From Medicago truncatula (Eukaryota; Streptophyta; Magnoliopsida; Fabales; Fabaceae), in assembly GCF_003473485.1 (NCBI RefSeq), contig NC_053044.1, positions 28,896,091 to 28,960,090 on the forward strand: a stretch of 64,000 bases of DNA. The letters are read 5' to 3'. Shown here piece by piece: positions 10,394 to 21,692 of the stretch (position 1 is its first letter; the number at the start of each line of letters is the position of its first letter). Both the position numbers and the translations under genes were made by a program. The notes beneath the pieces were generated by a model that saw only the letters and a list, made by a program, of their open reading frames with translations, did not search any database and had not been told where the DNA came from.

Positions 10394-10899
10394 ATGTGGG
10401 GTGGTTCTTGTCCTATTTCCATGTCTCCTCCAACTGAAAAGTACGACGTGTTTCTCAGTTTCAGAGGAGAGGATACTCGTGACAACTTCATTAGTCATCT
10501 TTCTGCAGAATTATGCAGGAAAAATATCAAAACCTTCATAGATTACAGGTTAGACAGAGGGAAAGAGATTTCACCGGCACTGTACAGAGAAATAGAACAA
10601 TCAATGATTTACGTCATCATTTTATCCGAGCATTATGCTTCTTCCACATGGTGTATGGATGAACTCACAAAGATACTCGAGTGCAAACAAATATATGGAA
10701 GGGATGTGATACCGGTCTTCTACAAGGTGGATCCATCAAATGTTAGGAATCAAAGAGAGAGTTTTGAGGAAGCTTTTATTGAGCATCAACAGCGATTTAG
10801 GGACAAAGTGGATACATGGAAGGATGCTCTAACTCAAGTAGCTGGACTGTCAGGATGGGATTCACAAGTAACCGGGTAACTAATCAATTTACATGGTCT

Positions 10900-10947
<48 letters not shown>

Positions 10948-13820
10948 TTGTGTATTTACACTATTCAAAATATTTCTTATCAGATATTTTTATTATAAAG
11001 TTTACCTTTGGATTGAAAGTTACTATTAATTAGATTATACGTACAAAAGTTTACATTAATATAAAAGCATTTTATATGTCAATAAGTTATGTCAAAATGA
11101 ATGTATTCTGCACTTTTGTTTGTAACATTTGATTTTCATTTTACAAATTCAAAAACAACACCTATAGTTTAATGATGTTTTTTCTTATTAACCCCTTTAG
11201 ACTAGTTATTTTAGGTTTATGACTCCATGTTTATTTTTTTTTTATTATGTGCAGTCCAGAACATACACTTGTTACCGACATTGTGGAAGAAATTTTGAAG
11301 AAAAAAAAGAATCGTCATCGTTTCCTAAGCAACTGTGAAGGAACAATCGGAATGGACAAACATATTGAACAAATCAAATCTTTGTTGCACCTTGAATCAC
11401 CAGCTGTTCGGATCATAGGAATTTGGGGTATGGGAGGAATAGGCAAAACCGAAATTGCCCGTGCAATATATCACAGGTTTGCAACTCAATTCAATTCTAG
11501 CAGCATGATACTAAATGTTGAACAAGAAATAAAAAGAGTTGGACTATCCAATATACATAACAAGTATATATCAGAACTTCTAGAGGAAGACAAACTTTCT
11601 TCTAAATTACAGTGCTCATATGTTCAGAGGCTTCGACAAACAAAGGTTCTCCTTGTTCTTGATGATGTGAACACTTCAAATTTAACTATAAAGCATTCTA
11701 ACTTTGGCCAGGGTAGTAGAATCATTATGACTAGTAGAGACAAACATGTGCTTAAGAATGCCATTTCAGATGAAATATACGAAGTCAAGGAGATGTGTTT
11801 TCAAGATTCAGTACAACTCTTCAGTTTAAATGCCTTTAAACAAAACTATCCTATAAAAGCTTATGTAGACTTATCAGAAAAGCTTGTATTAAACCATGCT
11901 AAAAGGGTTCCACTAGTTCTCAAGAATTTGGGGTTATTGCTTCATGGTAGAACAAGGGATGCATGGGAAAGTGAATTGCAAAAGTTGCAAGAGTTTCCTG
12001 ATGAGGATACTTTTAAAGTGTTGAAATTAAGTTATGACTCGCTTGATGACCGACAGAAGAATATGTTTCTTGACATCGCTTGCTTCTATACTGGACATTT
12101 GGTGAATGATGTTGCACGAACACTAGATAGTTGTGGTTTCTCTGCTGACATTGGAATGGATGTTCTTAAAGATAAAGGTCTTATATTTATTTCGGAAGGT
12201 AGAATTGGGATGCATTATTTAATACAGAAAATGGGACATGAAATTGTTCGTTGGGAGTGTGTTGATGATCCTAGAAACCGTACTCGATTGTGGAATCCTG
12301 AGGAAATTTATCATGTTTTAAAAAACAAGGTACGTATATTCTTTGGCAAAATAAAAAAAAATAAAAATCTTGTGCAAATTGCTTCCATTTTATTTTGAAG
12401 CAAACAAATTGCTTACAATAATTCATACTACTAGTACTATGTATTAGATTTGTTTGCTTCTAAATATACTCATAATTAATATACTTCCATTTTAGGTGCA
12501 TTTCTTTAAATGTTTTTTGTATGGTTCTTAACTTAAACTCATGAGTAGAGTAGACAGTAGAGTACTACTCTCTCTGTTTCAAAATAAGTATCGATTTAGC
12601 CAATTGCACACAGATTAAGAAATGGAATAAAGTAGTCAAATGTCATAACAATTTTACTAAAATAACCTTACTTTACAAGAATAAGACAAACTTAAAGTTG
12701 CATTGAAAATTGTGTGAGAGAGAAAAGTTGGAGTATTTATTTAGGGTAAAGTATGAAGAAAAAAATTAAAGTTGTATTGAAAATGTAAAGTGACATTCAT
12801 TTTGAAATAATTTTTTTTGGCTAAAGCGACACTCATTTTGAAACGGAGGGAGTACTAAGTTAGAAGATGAAAAGCCAAAAATATCTATATACAGAATAGT
12901 ATTTATATTTTAGGAATATTTGCATACAAAATTTTACATTAATCCACTACCTATAGTTTACTTGTATGTTTGGTTGGAGGGTACAAAAGGGATGAGAGGG
13001 GAGGATTCTTGTAAAGTGAAATTGATTTCCAGATTTTTCCTATTTATTTTTTTTGTCTGCTAATTCCTTGTGTTTTGATTCTTTTAGGGAACAAATGCAA
13101 TCCGGTGTATATTCCTGGACGTATGCAAAATAAATAAGGTTCAAGTACATGGTAAAACGTTCAAAAAGATGAGTAATCTTCGAATAATTCAGTTTTATAA
13201 GCCTTCTGGCTTTTGGAATGACGACTCTAATGTGATCCTGCCCGAATCTCTTAAAAGCCTTCCTCATACATTAGTATTTCTCCGTTGGGATAACTTCTCT
13301 CTAAAATCTTTGCCGTTGAAGTTTTGCCCTAAAAACCTAGTTAAACTTGATATGCGTGGAAGCAATCTTGAGCAACTTTGGGAAGGAGATCAGGATCAGG
13401 TATTTTCAAGCTGTATATCAGTGTAGGATTGAATGGAAAACATTAATTTATTATAACAATAATTTTATTTTTATGATTTTATACAAAACAAACTCTTAAT
13501 CATTGTTTTTTCTTCAGGTTTTGCCAAAATTGAAAAGGCTTGATCTAAGTTATTCTCGTAAGCTTACTCGAGTTCCTGATTTATCACTATGTCCAAATAT
13601 TGAACAAATCATTCTCAGTGGGTGTGTAAGATTGGTTGACATTTACTCCTCGAGTTTCCTCAACAAGCTCAACTTTTTATGTTTACATGATTGTGTTGAG
13701 CTTAGGAGTTTGAATCTTCGAAGGGATGGTCTATCAAGATCTTCTGGATTAGTTGTTCTGTATGGCTGTGTCAGGCTTGAACTGGTGGTTCTTGTTGAAA
13801 GTTTATATTTTCTATTCTAA
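10394..13820 (+). CDS. TIR-NBS-LRR (TNL) disease-resistance-type protein, short LRR
   Basis: Four exons with GT-AG borders: 10394-10875, 11255-12329, 13088-13399 and 13518-13820, predicting about 723 residues. TNLs are intracellular immune receptors whose TIR domain is an NADase. TIR (residues about 17-160) has SFRGEDTR and WCMDEL, keeping the catalytic-type Glu (residue 90). The NB-ARC has P-loop GMGGIGKT (about 219-226), kinase-2 LLVLDDV (293-299), GSRIIMTSRD (314-323) and a weak GLPL box (RVPLVLKNLG). The MHD motif reads MHY (480-482). Exons 3-4 carry the start of the LRR. TNLs usually exceed 1,000 residues, so the LRR looks cut short; the frame ends at TAA 13818-13820. I chose the ATG at 10394, just before the TIR; one at 10247 adds an unlikely leader. 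It may be a working truncated TNL or an early pseudogene. Confidence 0.85.
10904..10945. repeat. (TA)n microsatellite in TNL intron 1
   Basis: An uninterrupted TA run lies just inside intron 1 of the TNL gene (intron 10876-11254). Confidence 0.9.
12566..12854. mobile_element. MITE ('TACTC...GGGAGTA' ends) in TNL intron 2
   Basis: The left end TACTCTCTCTGTTTCAAAAT pairs with the right end ATTTTGAAACGGAGGGAGTA. It lies wholly in intron 2 (12330-13087) on an otherwise normal intron, so it need not affect the protein. Ends of the same type occur at 7221, 18812 and 40684. Confidence 0.75.
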
Positions 13821-14782
13821 TATAGGATTAATCTAATAACAGTTAGTTTAGCAATTTATAGTTACGGGGCTCGATCTGATTTGTGCTTATGGAGAATATG
13901 TCAATGTTGGTCAATAATAGGAATCATAATGCATTAACACACTCATAATGGTTATGGTTTCCAATGTACAAAATCACAAGTTATTTTCCCCGGCACACAA
14001 AAGATGTCTCGTTATCTTCAATGTTGGAACAAATTAAATTAAATTCTTGGAATTGGCTACGCTCAGAGACTCCCGGTTTTAGTTACTCAATTTCAAATTC
14101 GATGTTAAATCCATTGGCTTGTTTGGGATTTAGAGCGTGAAGTTGAGGGTCTCAAATATTTCTGGATGTTTTTACTTGTTGCTTCGACATTTGGATGAAA
14201 TTCATCTTGATCCATGGGACAAGCACTTGATCTTTTACTGGAGGTAGGGGCAGTATTACGGCTTTTTCATCAGTGGCATATGTTAGAGCTGTTATGTTTT
14301 TCTGCAGCAGGTGCAAGCCTGGATACTGGTTTTGCAATAAGTTGCATAAAGTGACTATGTCTTTGAGGCAGGTTTAAGGATGCTAGAGATAGGAGTTTGT
14401 ATCAAAAGCTTGAGACTATGGATTTTTGAAGTAGTTTTATCTTATAACATACGAAGTAGGAATGCTAAAGGGTGGTGTGTTGTGTGACAGAATTAGAAGG
14501 CTATTAACAATTTTTGTAGAATGAGTGTAGATGACAACTGAAAATGGAAATTAGATTCGGGTAAAGGGTACTCAATTTGCTACGCATGTGCTTTTTTTGT
14601 TGTTTTGGTTCCTTTCTTGTAATGTTGGTTGTATCATACATTGAGTCCTAACCTAGCATTCTTTGTGCGGGTTTTGAGCTCCTTTCGATTAGCAGACTTA
14701 CGTTTTATCTTTTAAAAATCTAACACAATAGCGTTTTTAAGTCTAACACAATATTGACTGTATCAAGGTTTCTGCAAATTCT
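13821..14782. other. Region after the TNL stop; possible decayed continuation
   Basis: TNL genes usually have several further LRR-coding segments at this point. Scattered short frames occur here (for example around 14165-14225), but none gave a run of LRR consensus that I could defend. A ~40-bp block, attagcagacttacgttttatc and following, is repeated at about 14688 and 14782. Confidence 0.35.
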
Positions 14783-15382
14783 AATTAGCAGACTTACGTT
14801 TTATCTTTAAAAATCTAACACAATTGCCAAACATGATTTTAATGAAAATCAATCATTACACAAGATAAGATTTGAATTGTAAAACCGAAAAGAAGTAGTA
14901 AATTATGAAAATTCAACTTGAACCAAAGAATTTGTCCAAAAAAAACTTCGGTCAAAGAAATGTTTTTGAAGCTAGAGTCATATACAATTATAATTTATAC
15001 ATCAATAATTTATGATCAAGTTAATTAAGAAATAATAACTCGTGTTTTTATATTCATTAATTGATTTAATAACACGTTGTTCGATACATGTGTAAAATAA
15101 ATTATACATTAAATACTAATTTTTTTTTTTTGGTACAATAAATACTAATTTAACTCATGAAACAAATCCATTTAAATGTACCAAAATCTAGGACAGCTCA
15201 CAGATCACCATCTCTTGCGTGTAACTATAAGCATGAGTTCAGCTGGTACCGTTGAAGACGGGCTTAAATCAAATACTCATAACGTGGTCTCCGTCTCTAA
15301 TCTGGCAAGTTATTGACTTACATAAACACTAATTAATTCTGCATGCTCCATGCCCCTAAGGCCAGCAATAATAAATTATGTT
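14783..15382. repeat. Diverged duplicated segment, copy A
   Basis: Two blocks (14783-14935 and 15158-15382) match 28537-28680 and 28797-29016 in the same order and orientation. Shared runs include 'ccaaaatctaggacag', 'acgggcttaaatcaaatact' and 'ggccagcaataataaattat'. The DNA between the two blocks differs in the two copies. No coding potential was recognised, so this may be an old segmental duplication or a repeat family. Confidence 0.75.
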
Positions 15383-15736
15383 GAGTGTTTTCAGCATGAT
15401 TAAAGAAAAAGAAGTTATTGATGAGTTAAGGATAATGAAGAAGACATCTTCGTTACATCCCATTAATAAAATTTTAAAAATGATTTCAATTCACCGTGAA
15501 AGTTTTAAATTGTCGTTTTGGGAGAATCAAGTTAATCAATTTTGAAAGCTTGTGTTTATGGGGGAAGTAAAATGAATTCATGCTCTTTCGATATGTTACT
15601 AAACAAATACGTAATCTTCCTCCTTCTTATGAGAACAAAATGATATCTTCAAAATAGTTAAGGGACCAAGAGATCAATTAAACCTTAAAATAATTAATTT
15701 GAATTTGGAACATCCAATATTGATAAAAAAATAATC
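15383..15736. other. Stretch with no recognised feature
   Basis: No gene, repeat or structured element was recognised. Confidence 0.5.
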
Positions 15737-16289
15737 ATGGATATCCCATATATGCCGATGCAGCCATCTGTTCAGCCACTTGTGGCCAGGGTGAGACGGC
15801 ATCTCATCTTTTTTTACAGTGTGACTACTATGCATTGTTGTGGCACTGGTCCGATCTTGGTTAGGTGTCTCAGGCGTGGATCCTCCAAGTCTTCAAGAGC
15901 ATTTCTTTCAGTTTACTCATTACTTAGGGGGCACGAAGGCTTGTCGATCCTTCCTTCAGTTGTTGTGGCTTTTGTGCGTTTGGTTAATATGGGCCGATAG
16001 AAATAACAGGTTATTTAATAATTCTCAAAGCTCCATGCATGAGCTTTTGGAAAAAGTTAAGTATCATTCTTATTGGTGGTTGAAGGCTCATAGCACCATT
16101 TTTGTTTTTGGTAGTCAGAGATGGTGGTCATACCCCTTAAAATGTATGGGTATCGGCTAGTCTTGCTTTGATTTTTGGTTGTAACAGATTGACTCTATGT
16201 TCTTTTTGGAGTGGTCTCTTTAGCACACCTTATGCTAAGGAACGACTCTGTGTTTGTTAATATAATCCATTTTTATTTCTTAAAAAAAA
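15737..16289 (+). pseudogene. LINE 3' end (zf-RVT domain) with poly(A) tail
   Basis: Frame-shifted fragments read CGQGETASHLFLQCD, then (in the frame at 15840-16160) FLQLLWLLCVWLIWADRNNR and a tail with WWLKA. This is the zinc-binding 'zf-RVT' region at the C-terminus of plant L1-type LINE ORF2. The frame changes at about 15836. A 3' UTR follows and ends in an A-run at 16280-16289. It is a 5'-truncated dead LINE, the usual product of incomplete target-primed reverse transcription. Confidence 0.8.
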
Positions 16290-16374
16290 AGAATCATAGA
16301 AAAACATAAAACAAGTTTGAAGGATGACTAGGGTCATAAAAAGGCTTATAAGTTAGAAAAGAGTTGAGAGGCAT

Positions 16375-17169
16375 AATTATTCATTATCCACCAATAATGA
16401 GCTTAAGACCATTCAAGAGTGTTCAAGTTGTCGAGAACTCTTTCTCTCTTCTCATTTCGGCTTGTGTTAACGAATTATTCTTCTCTTCATCTCCTTTTTC
16501 TGTCCCTTCGAAATTAAGAATGTTCTTAAGACCTTAATCCTTATTCAGCATAATGTCCCTTCGAAGTTAAGAAATGTCTTAAGAACATAGTCCCTTCGAT
16601 AATATATGTCCCTTTGAAATAAAGAGTACTTATCAGATCATAGTCCAATTTTGAAATAATAACGTTCCGTCGGAATTAAGAATGATCTTAATATTATATA
16701 AATATTCTTTCAATATTTTTCTACTCTTGGAAAAGTTAAAAAGTTAGAATGGTGGTATCACCATATTTGAATGGTCGTAGTACCATATTGATATTTTGGA
16801 GAACTTAAAGGTTAGAATGATGATAACACCATATTTGAGTGGTCTTAACACCATAATAGTGGTCACAATACCATATTAGAATGATTTCAGTATTTAAGAG
16901 TGGTCTTAGTACCATATTGGAGGTGTAAATCTCGAACGGTTTTCTACAGTGCAGTAGTTAACCGCACAGTTGTAACTGCACTTGTTTATCCTCCTAGAGG
17001 CGGCGTGGTTGGTTGATAGCCTGATTGCACAATTCTGGGTAGTGCCGCGAAACGTCTTAAAGAGAGCGACCTGGTCGTGACTCAATCTAGTACAACTTTG
17101 GTATATATTCTTTTTCAAAATAAAATTTAGAAATCCAAACACAACAATTACTCATTATCCACCAATAAT
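16375..17169. mobile_element. Insert flanked by 24-bp direct repeats, type unknown
   Basis: AATTA[T/C]TCATTATCCACC and on to AATAAT occurs at 16375-16398 and at 17146-17169 with 23 of 24 bases identical. The ~747 bp between is unlike its surroundings. Its first half has repeated 'tcccttcgaa..taagaa' and 'ggtggtatcaccatatttgaa' type phrases. Its second half (about 16915-17095) is richer in G+C and has no long open frame. Such a long direct repeat fits a target duplication from retroposition, but no poly(A) tail is visible. Confidence 0.5.
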
Positions 17170-17595
17170 ATCCTGACTCCATAAACGAGATTATTGTTGG
17201 AATTTCATATACTTTGGGGTTATATTGTTTTTTAAGTAAGCTTTGGTTTCTTGATTTACAACTCTTGAAGCTTATGCCATTGGACCTTTATATATTCCCA
17301 AATTAATAGTCAAATTCCTTATGCTTTGCTATATATTTTCTTTTGTATCTATTATTTTTGTAACACATTGTTAAAAATTAGAACCCAAGTCCTTGTAGTT
17401 AAATAAGTTAAAGATAACCGATGAATATATCATAATACAAGTGTATCCATTTTTTATTGAGGCAATTACACAAGTGTATCATAAATATAAATATTATTAA
17501 TAGATAAACACAAATAAATTCTAAATAAACTCTTCAAAATGTCTCAAATATTCAAAAGGTTAGAACAATTATAATTGGTCAAAAACCAAGCACTT
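17170..17595. other. Upstream region of the esterase gene
   Basis: AT-rich DNA with no recognised gene. It would contain the promoter of the MES-type gene that starts at 17668; beyond the TATA box I cannot name any element. Confidence 0.4.
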
Positions 17596-17603
17596 ATATA
17601 AAG
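17596..17603 (+). promoter_or_regulatory. Likely TATA box of the MES-type gene
   Basis: TATATAAA lies 64-72 bp upstream of the ATG at 17668. The spacing suits a plant TATA box with a leader of about 35-40 bases. Confidence 0.55.
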
Positions 17604-17667
17604 GAGCTAAGCTAAAGGTCTATCTACTAGCTCATTCCTAATTATAGAGATATAATACATTATCAAG

Positions 17668-20301
17668 ATGTTGAAACTTCTCTTCTTTATTCTTTCATTT
17701 TTCATTGGTGTTAATGGGAAGCACTTTGTGCTTGTTCATGGACCTTTCCATGGTGCATGGTCTTGGTATAAGGTTGCAACTATGCTGAAATCAGCTGGTC
17801 ATAATGTTACAACTATTGAATTGGCTGGTTGTGGTATCAGTCCAATACAGGTTCAAGAGATTCATTCAATTTCACAATATTATGAACCTTTTATGACATT
17901 TATGGAATCTCTTCCTCCAAAGGAGAAGGTGATTCTTGTGGGTCATAGTTTTGGAGGGATACCCTTATCTGTTGCTATGGAAAAATTCCCTAACAAAATT
18001 TCTGTTGCAGTTTTTATCACTGCATTGGTGCTTAGTGAAAAATTTGATTTCAGAAATTATATTCAAGAGGTACTTTGCTTTGTCTTTTTCTCACATTTAC
18101 TATACATAGTATATGATGAATTAATAAGGGTAATATCTTTTTCTTTTTTGGGTGGTGGTCGGGATTTGAACCCCGGACCTTGCATATATTATGCATTGTC
18201 CATACAGCTAAGCTAATAGAATACACTATTGATCTGGTGGAAACAAAAAAAAAATTATTTGTAAAAATTAGGCAAAATTATACCTCGAATCCTTTGAGTT
18301 TGACATTTTTTTTTTAATTGAACCTTTAGAATTTCTTTAATACTGATCATTTAAGTCACAATTTTTTTTTTCTTTGTGTTAGCCACAAAAAGTGTTTGCC
18401 ATCATAATTTTTTTGTTCTGTTTAACTCAGTTAAAAAAAACGACATAGTTGATAAGATATTTTTTAATAACTTATATTAGAAATTAAAATCTTAAATTAA
18501 AATTATTAGGGTTCTTTGTCTTGTTTTATGGATTTTTATATTGAATTCTCTGAGTTTGAATTTTTATTGTTGAAGCCTATTGTGACATTTATTTTTAATT
18601 TGTCTCATTTTGTTTTTTGCCGCATATAGTATACCACTAGACAGGGAACATCCCAGTTATTCTTCTTTAATGGGACAAATAATCCTCCAACTGCCTCGTT
18701 GTTTGGACCCAAACTCTTGGCAGCTCATCTATATCAATTATCGCCTCATGAGGTAATTTTTTTACTTGATTGAAATAAAGGTCAATAATTTTACTTTAAT
18801 CGAATATACGTTACTACATCCATTTTAAAATAAATAATACACTTTAACTATGTGCTCTATTCATGTAGTATATTTTTTGATACATATTTTGACCATATTT
18901 ACTTTTCTTTAAAAAAATGTATAATATTTTAACGATATTTTTCTATTAATATTATATAAAAACAAATGATAAGATGTTGAATTCGTCTCGACGAATCTTT
19001 CAAAATATCAATTTTTTATAAAATATTTCTAATACGTATCTAAAGATATTAAAGGTTAAAGATGTGCATTGACATATATCTAACGATCAACAAAGAAAAA
19101 AAAATCTAACAATCAGCGATCACTTATTTTGGAACGGAAGTAGTAGTTGATTTCCATACATCTTCTACTTTTTTATGGTAAGGAAGGGATCAACAAAGGC
19201 CGGTCAAAGAAGACTATAAATAACGATGTTCGATAGTTCAACTGATTTGAGATAAATGATAAGAGATTAAAAGTCATGAAATTAAATTCGGACGAAAAAA
19301 GTAAATATTAATCTAAGTAGTAACTATTAACATCTATCCTTCTGGAAGAAAAAAAAACCATAAATAAAGTAGCCGCTTTTGGCCTCAAAGAATATTTAGG
19401 CCTCTAATTTGTTTAACTAATAGTATTTATTTTATTTATTCAAAACAAAATAGTATTTATTTTATTAGTATTAATTTCACTTGAATAATATTATAGTAAT
19501 TAATTGAATAAAAAAAATTAATCAATCACTTGGAGTTTTCAAAATAAAACAGATCAAGGTTTGTTTCTTAAACTTATTTTCAAAATAATCCCTTTTAAAA
19601 TAATATTTTTTTTGAGTTTTCATCCGTAATTGATACAACCGTTAAAAATTAAGAATATAAAAGCTGCTTTAAATAAAAAGTTATTCTGAGTAGTTTCAAC
19701 AAAAATCATTTTGATCATTGTTTTTCTTTAGAAGATAGATTTCATTTTTGTTTTCCTCAAAAATCTCCAAAAAATATTGAATACCACTAGCACCAAATGT
19801 GTACCCCAAGTTACCTTAACTTCAGGCTCTTTAAAGATTCAATTTCACTCTTGAGTTGTCGCCTATTTTGATATTTTCTCTTGAGACCACTAGCACCAAA
19901 TGTGTACCCAAGTTACCTTAACATACCATATTTTATTATATTGATTGATTTATTATTTATTTATATTAATGATTAATGAAGTCATATATTAATTGATCTT
20001 GTAAAATGCGCAGGATTTGACACTTGGATTATCGTTAGTGAGGCCACATCCTAACTTTAATGACGAAAAACTATTATTGAAAGAAACAAGAGTTACCAAG
20101 CATAGGTATGGAAGGGTGCCTAAAGTCTACATCATCAGCAAAGAAGACATTTTGTTTCCAGAGGATTATCAAATGTGGGTGATTGGGAATACTGGTCCAT
20201 ATGTTGAGGTGAAAGTGATAAATGGTTCAGATCATATGGTCATGTTCTCCAAACCAAAAAAACTCACCTCTCACATTCTAAAGATTGCTCACAAATACTA
20301 A
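17668..20301 (+). CDS. MES-type alpha/beta hydrolase (methylesterase / hydroxynitrile lyase-like family)
   Basis: Three exons, 17668-18069, 18630-18752 and 20014-20301, all with GT-AG borders and in phase 0, predict 270 residues. The fold is the plant MES/SABP2 type: oxyanion-region HGPFHGAW (residues 24-31), nucleophile Ser94 in GHSFGG, Asp220 in SKEDILFPEDY, and His249 in GSDHMVM. All three catalytic residues are present. Family members hydrolyse methyl esters of plant hormones such as methyl salicylate, methyl jasmonate or methyl-IAA; the substrate here is unknown. The first 17 residues (LLFFILSFFIGVNG) look like a signal peptide, which is unusual for a family generally considered cytosolic. 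Intron 1 contains a SINE head and intron 2 a MITE; splice sites are intact. Confidence 0.85.
18139..18217 (-). mobile_element. Short tRNA-derived SINE in esterase intron 1
   Basis: On the minus strand, a head with box A (TTAGCTTAGCTG) and box B (GGGGTTCAAATCCC) ends in an A-rich tail (complement of 18139-18149). It lacks the longer body seen at 6192-6366. Confidence 0.65.
18812..19147. mobile_element. MITE ('TACTAC...GTAGTA' ends) in esterase intron 2
   Basis: The left end, tactacatccattttaaaat, pairs with the right end, attttggaacggaagtagta. The arrangement is that of the other 'tactccctc' MITEs in the window. Confidence 0.65.
19783..19923. repeat. Short direct repeat in esterase intron 2
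   Basis: The ~37-bp phrase starting 'accactagcaccaaatgtgt' occurs at 19783 and again at 19886 with one base of length difference. It shows a local duplication within intron 2. Confidence 0.75.
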
Positions 20302-20594
20302 CAAGGATTTCAATTCATTAGTGTTTTTAATCAAAAGCTTTAAGATTTTCATCGTTGTTAGTTTGTGATTTTATTGATGTTGTGTATTGTTTTGTTTAGC
20401 AAAGATGTTGTGTATTGTTTTTAAAATAAATGGTGATAATTAGTGAAATTATTATTAATTAAATTGACACTAATGATCATTTCAATTAAAATAGTTGAGG
20501 GGATTTGAACTTCATCCTTTTAAGTTATAAAGATAAATTCTTACCATTGAGTATTGAGCCAATTTATGCCAATGTTTAGACTAATTTGTTCATG

Positions 20595-20680
20595 TGTGAG
20601 CTTAACTCGGTTGCTATAGACAAATGCATAATATATACAAGGTCTGGGGTTCGAACCCCGGCCACCACAAAAAAAAAACA
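20595..20680 (+). mobile_element. Short tRNA-derived SINE downstream of the esterase gene
   Basis: A head with box A-like GAGCTTAACTCGG and box B GGGGTTCGAACCCC is followed by CCACCAC and an A-run. It is the same family as the copy in intron 1 of the esterase, in the opposite orientation. Confidence 0.7.
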
Positions 20681-21659
20681 AAGAATGCTCATTGGTTTTT
20701 ATACTAGAAAAAAAAAGTAAAATTATATATTGTGGATTTTTTGAGTTTGAGTTTTAAACAAAGAATGCTCTCTCTCTCTCTCTCAAAAATTTTCCTTCAA
20801 ATAAATGAACTTGTATGATCAATCTAGGATTCAAGTTAAATCCTTAAAAAGTTTTGAGATGATAGTTATGTATCCACAAATCTTAGTTTGTGACGCAAGA
20901 AACGTTTGATCGAGTGAAAATGGTAAAATATAAAAGTGCAGAAAACTTAAAATAAAGATAAAAAGAAAATGATATTATTATAAATATAGGTGACTTACCT
21001 ACACCATTCGTTCAACAATTTTATCTTGTGAGTATAGTATAATTGAACTGTCATCATAACCGTTTATATACGAAGTCTAACTCAAAAGACTAATCTATTA
21101 TGTAAAATAATTTTATGCAGTTTGCTGTTTTGTGTATCCTATTTCTCTCAATATGAGGAATGTGGGATGATGGATTAGAAAGTGGTTAAACCCTGGCTCC
21201 TTTGTTATGGTCTTTACGTATGCTTGATTGATTGTACTTAATTGCCATTCAAGAACGAGGATTTGGTGGATTCCTGTTTTGGTTATATTGGCCTCAGTTT
21301 GCTCTTTTGATTATCACATGGGCGCGACAACAATCCTTAATTTTTATGATATGTTATTTCCTTTTCGGATGTTGCGAATGTCACCTCTCATGAATTAGAA
21401 CATCCTGTGCGTGATTCAGCTTCCATTCTCCTGCATTATTGGAATACTGCTATTTTATGTATCCATATCCATATCATTGGCATTAAAAATCCTTTAAAGG
21501 TTTGCTTCTTTCTTAAGAATATCCCTTACGTGATTTGGTGCATTGAGTTTTTTGAGAAAATTAAGGAATAGTTTCAGGACCAAAATTATATAAATATAGG
21601 ATCTGTGTAGATGTTTTTTCATCACCAAATGCGATACAACCTGTATAGCATTGCATTAC
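20681..21659. other. Spacer, (CT)n run, possible LINE leader
   Basis: A (CT)n run lies at 20768-20784. The last few hundred bases (about 21150-21659) lead into the LINE ORF1 at 21690 and could be its 5' UTR. No gene was recognised. Confidence 0.4.
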
Positions 21660-21692
21660 AAAAGTACTACAATTTCCTTACTCTTTTTCTCA

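Noticed and set aside
14152-14337. 61-codon minus-strand frame after the TNL
   Set aside because: No domain; antisense to what may be decayed TNL sequence.
16906-17142. 78-codon minus-strand frame
   Set aside because: Lies in the 24-bp-repeat-flanked insert, no recognisable domain, no start context.
20641-20668. Possible tRNA gene (GGGTTCGAACCCC box)
   Set aside because: No cloverleaf with anticodon arm fits; box spacing and the A-tail fit a SINE.
20679-20771. 'aacaaagaatgctc' direct repeat flanking ~65 bp after the SINE
   Set aside because: Could be a target duplication, but the enclosed DNA has no element features and one copy runs into a (CT)n tract.
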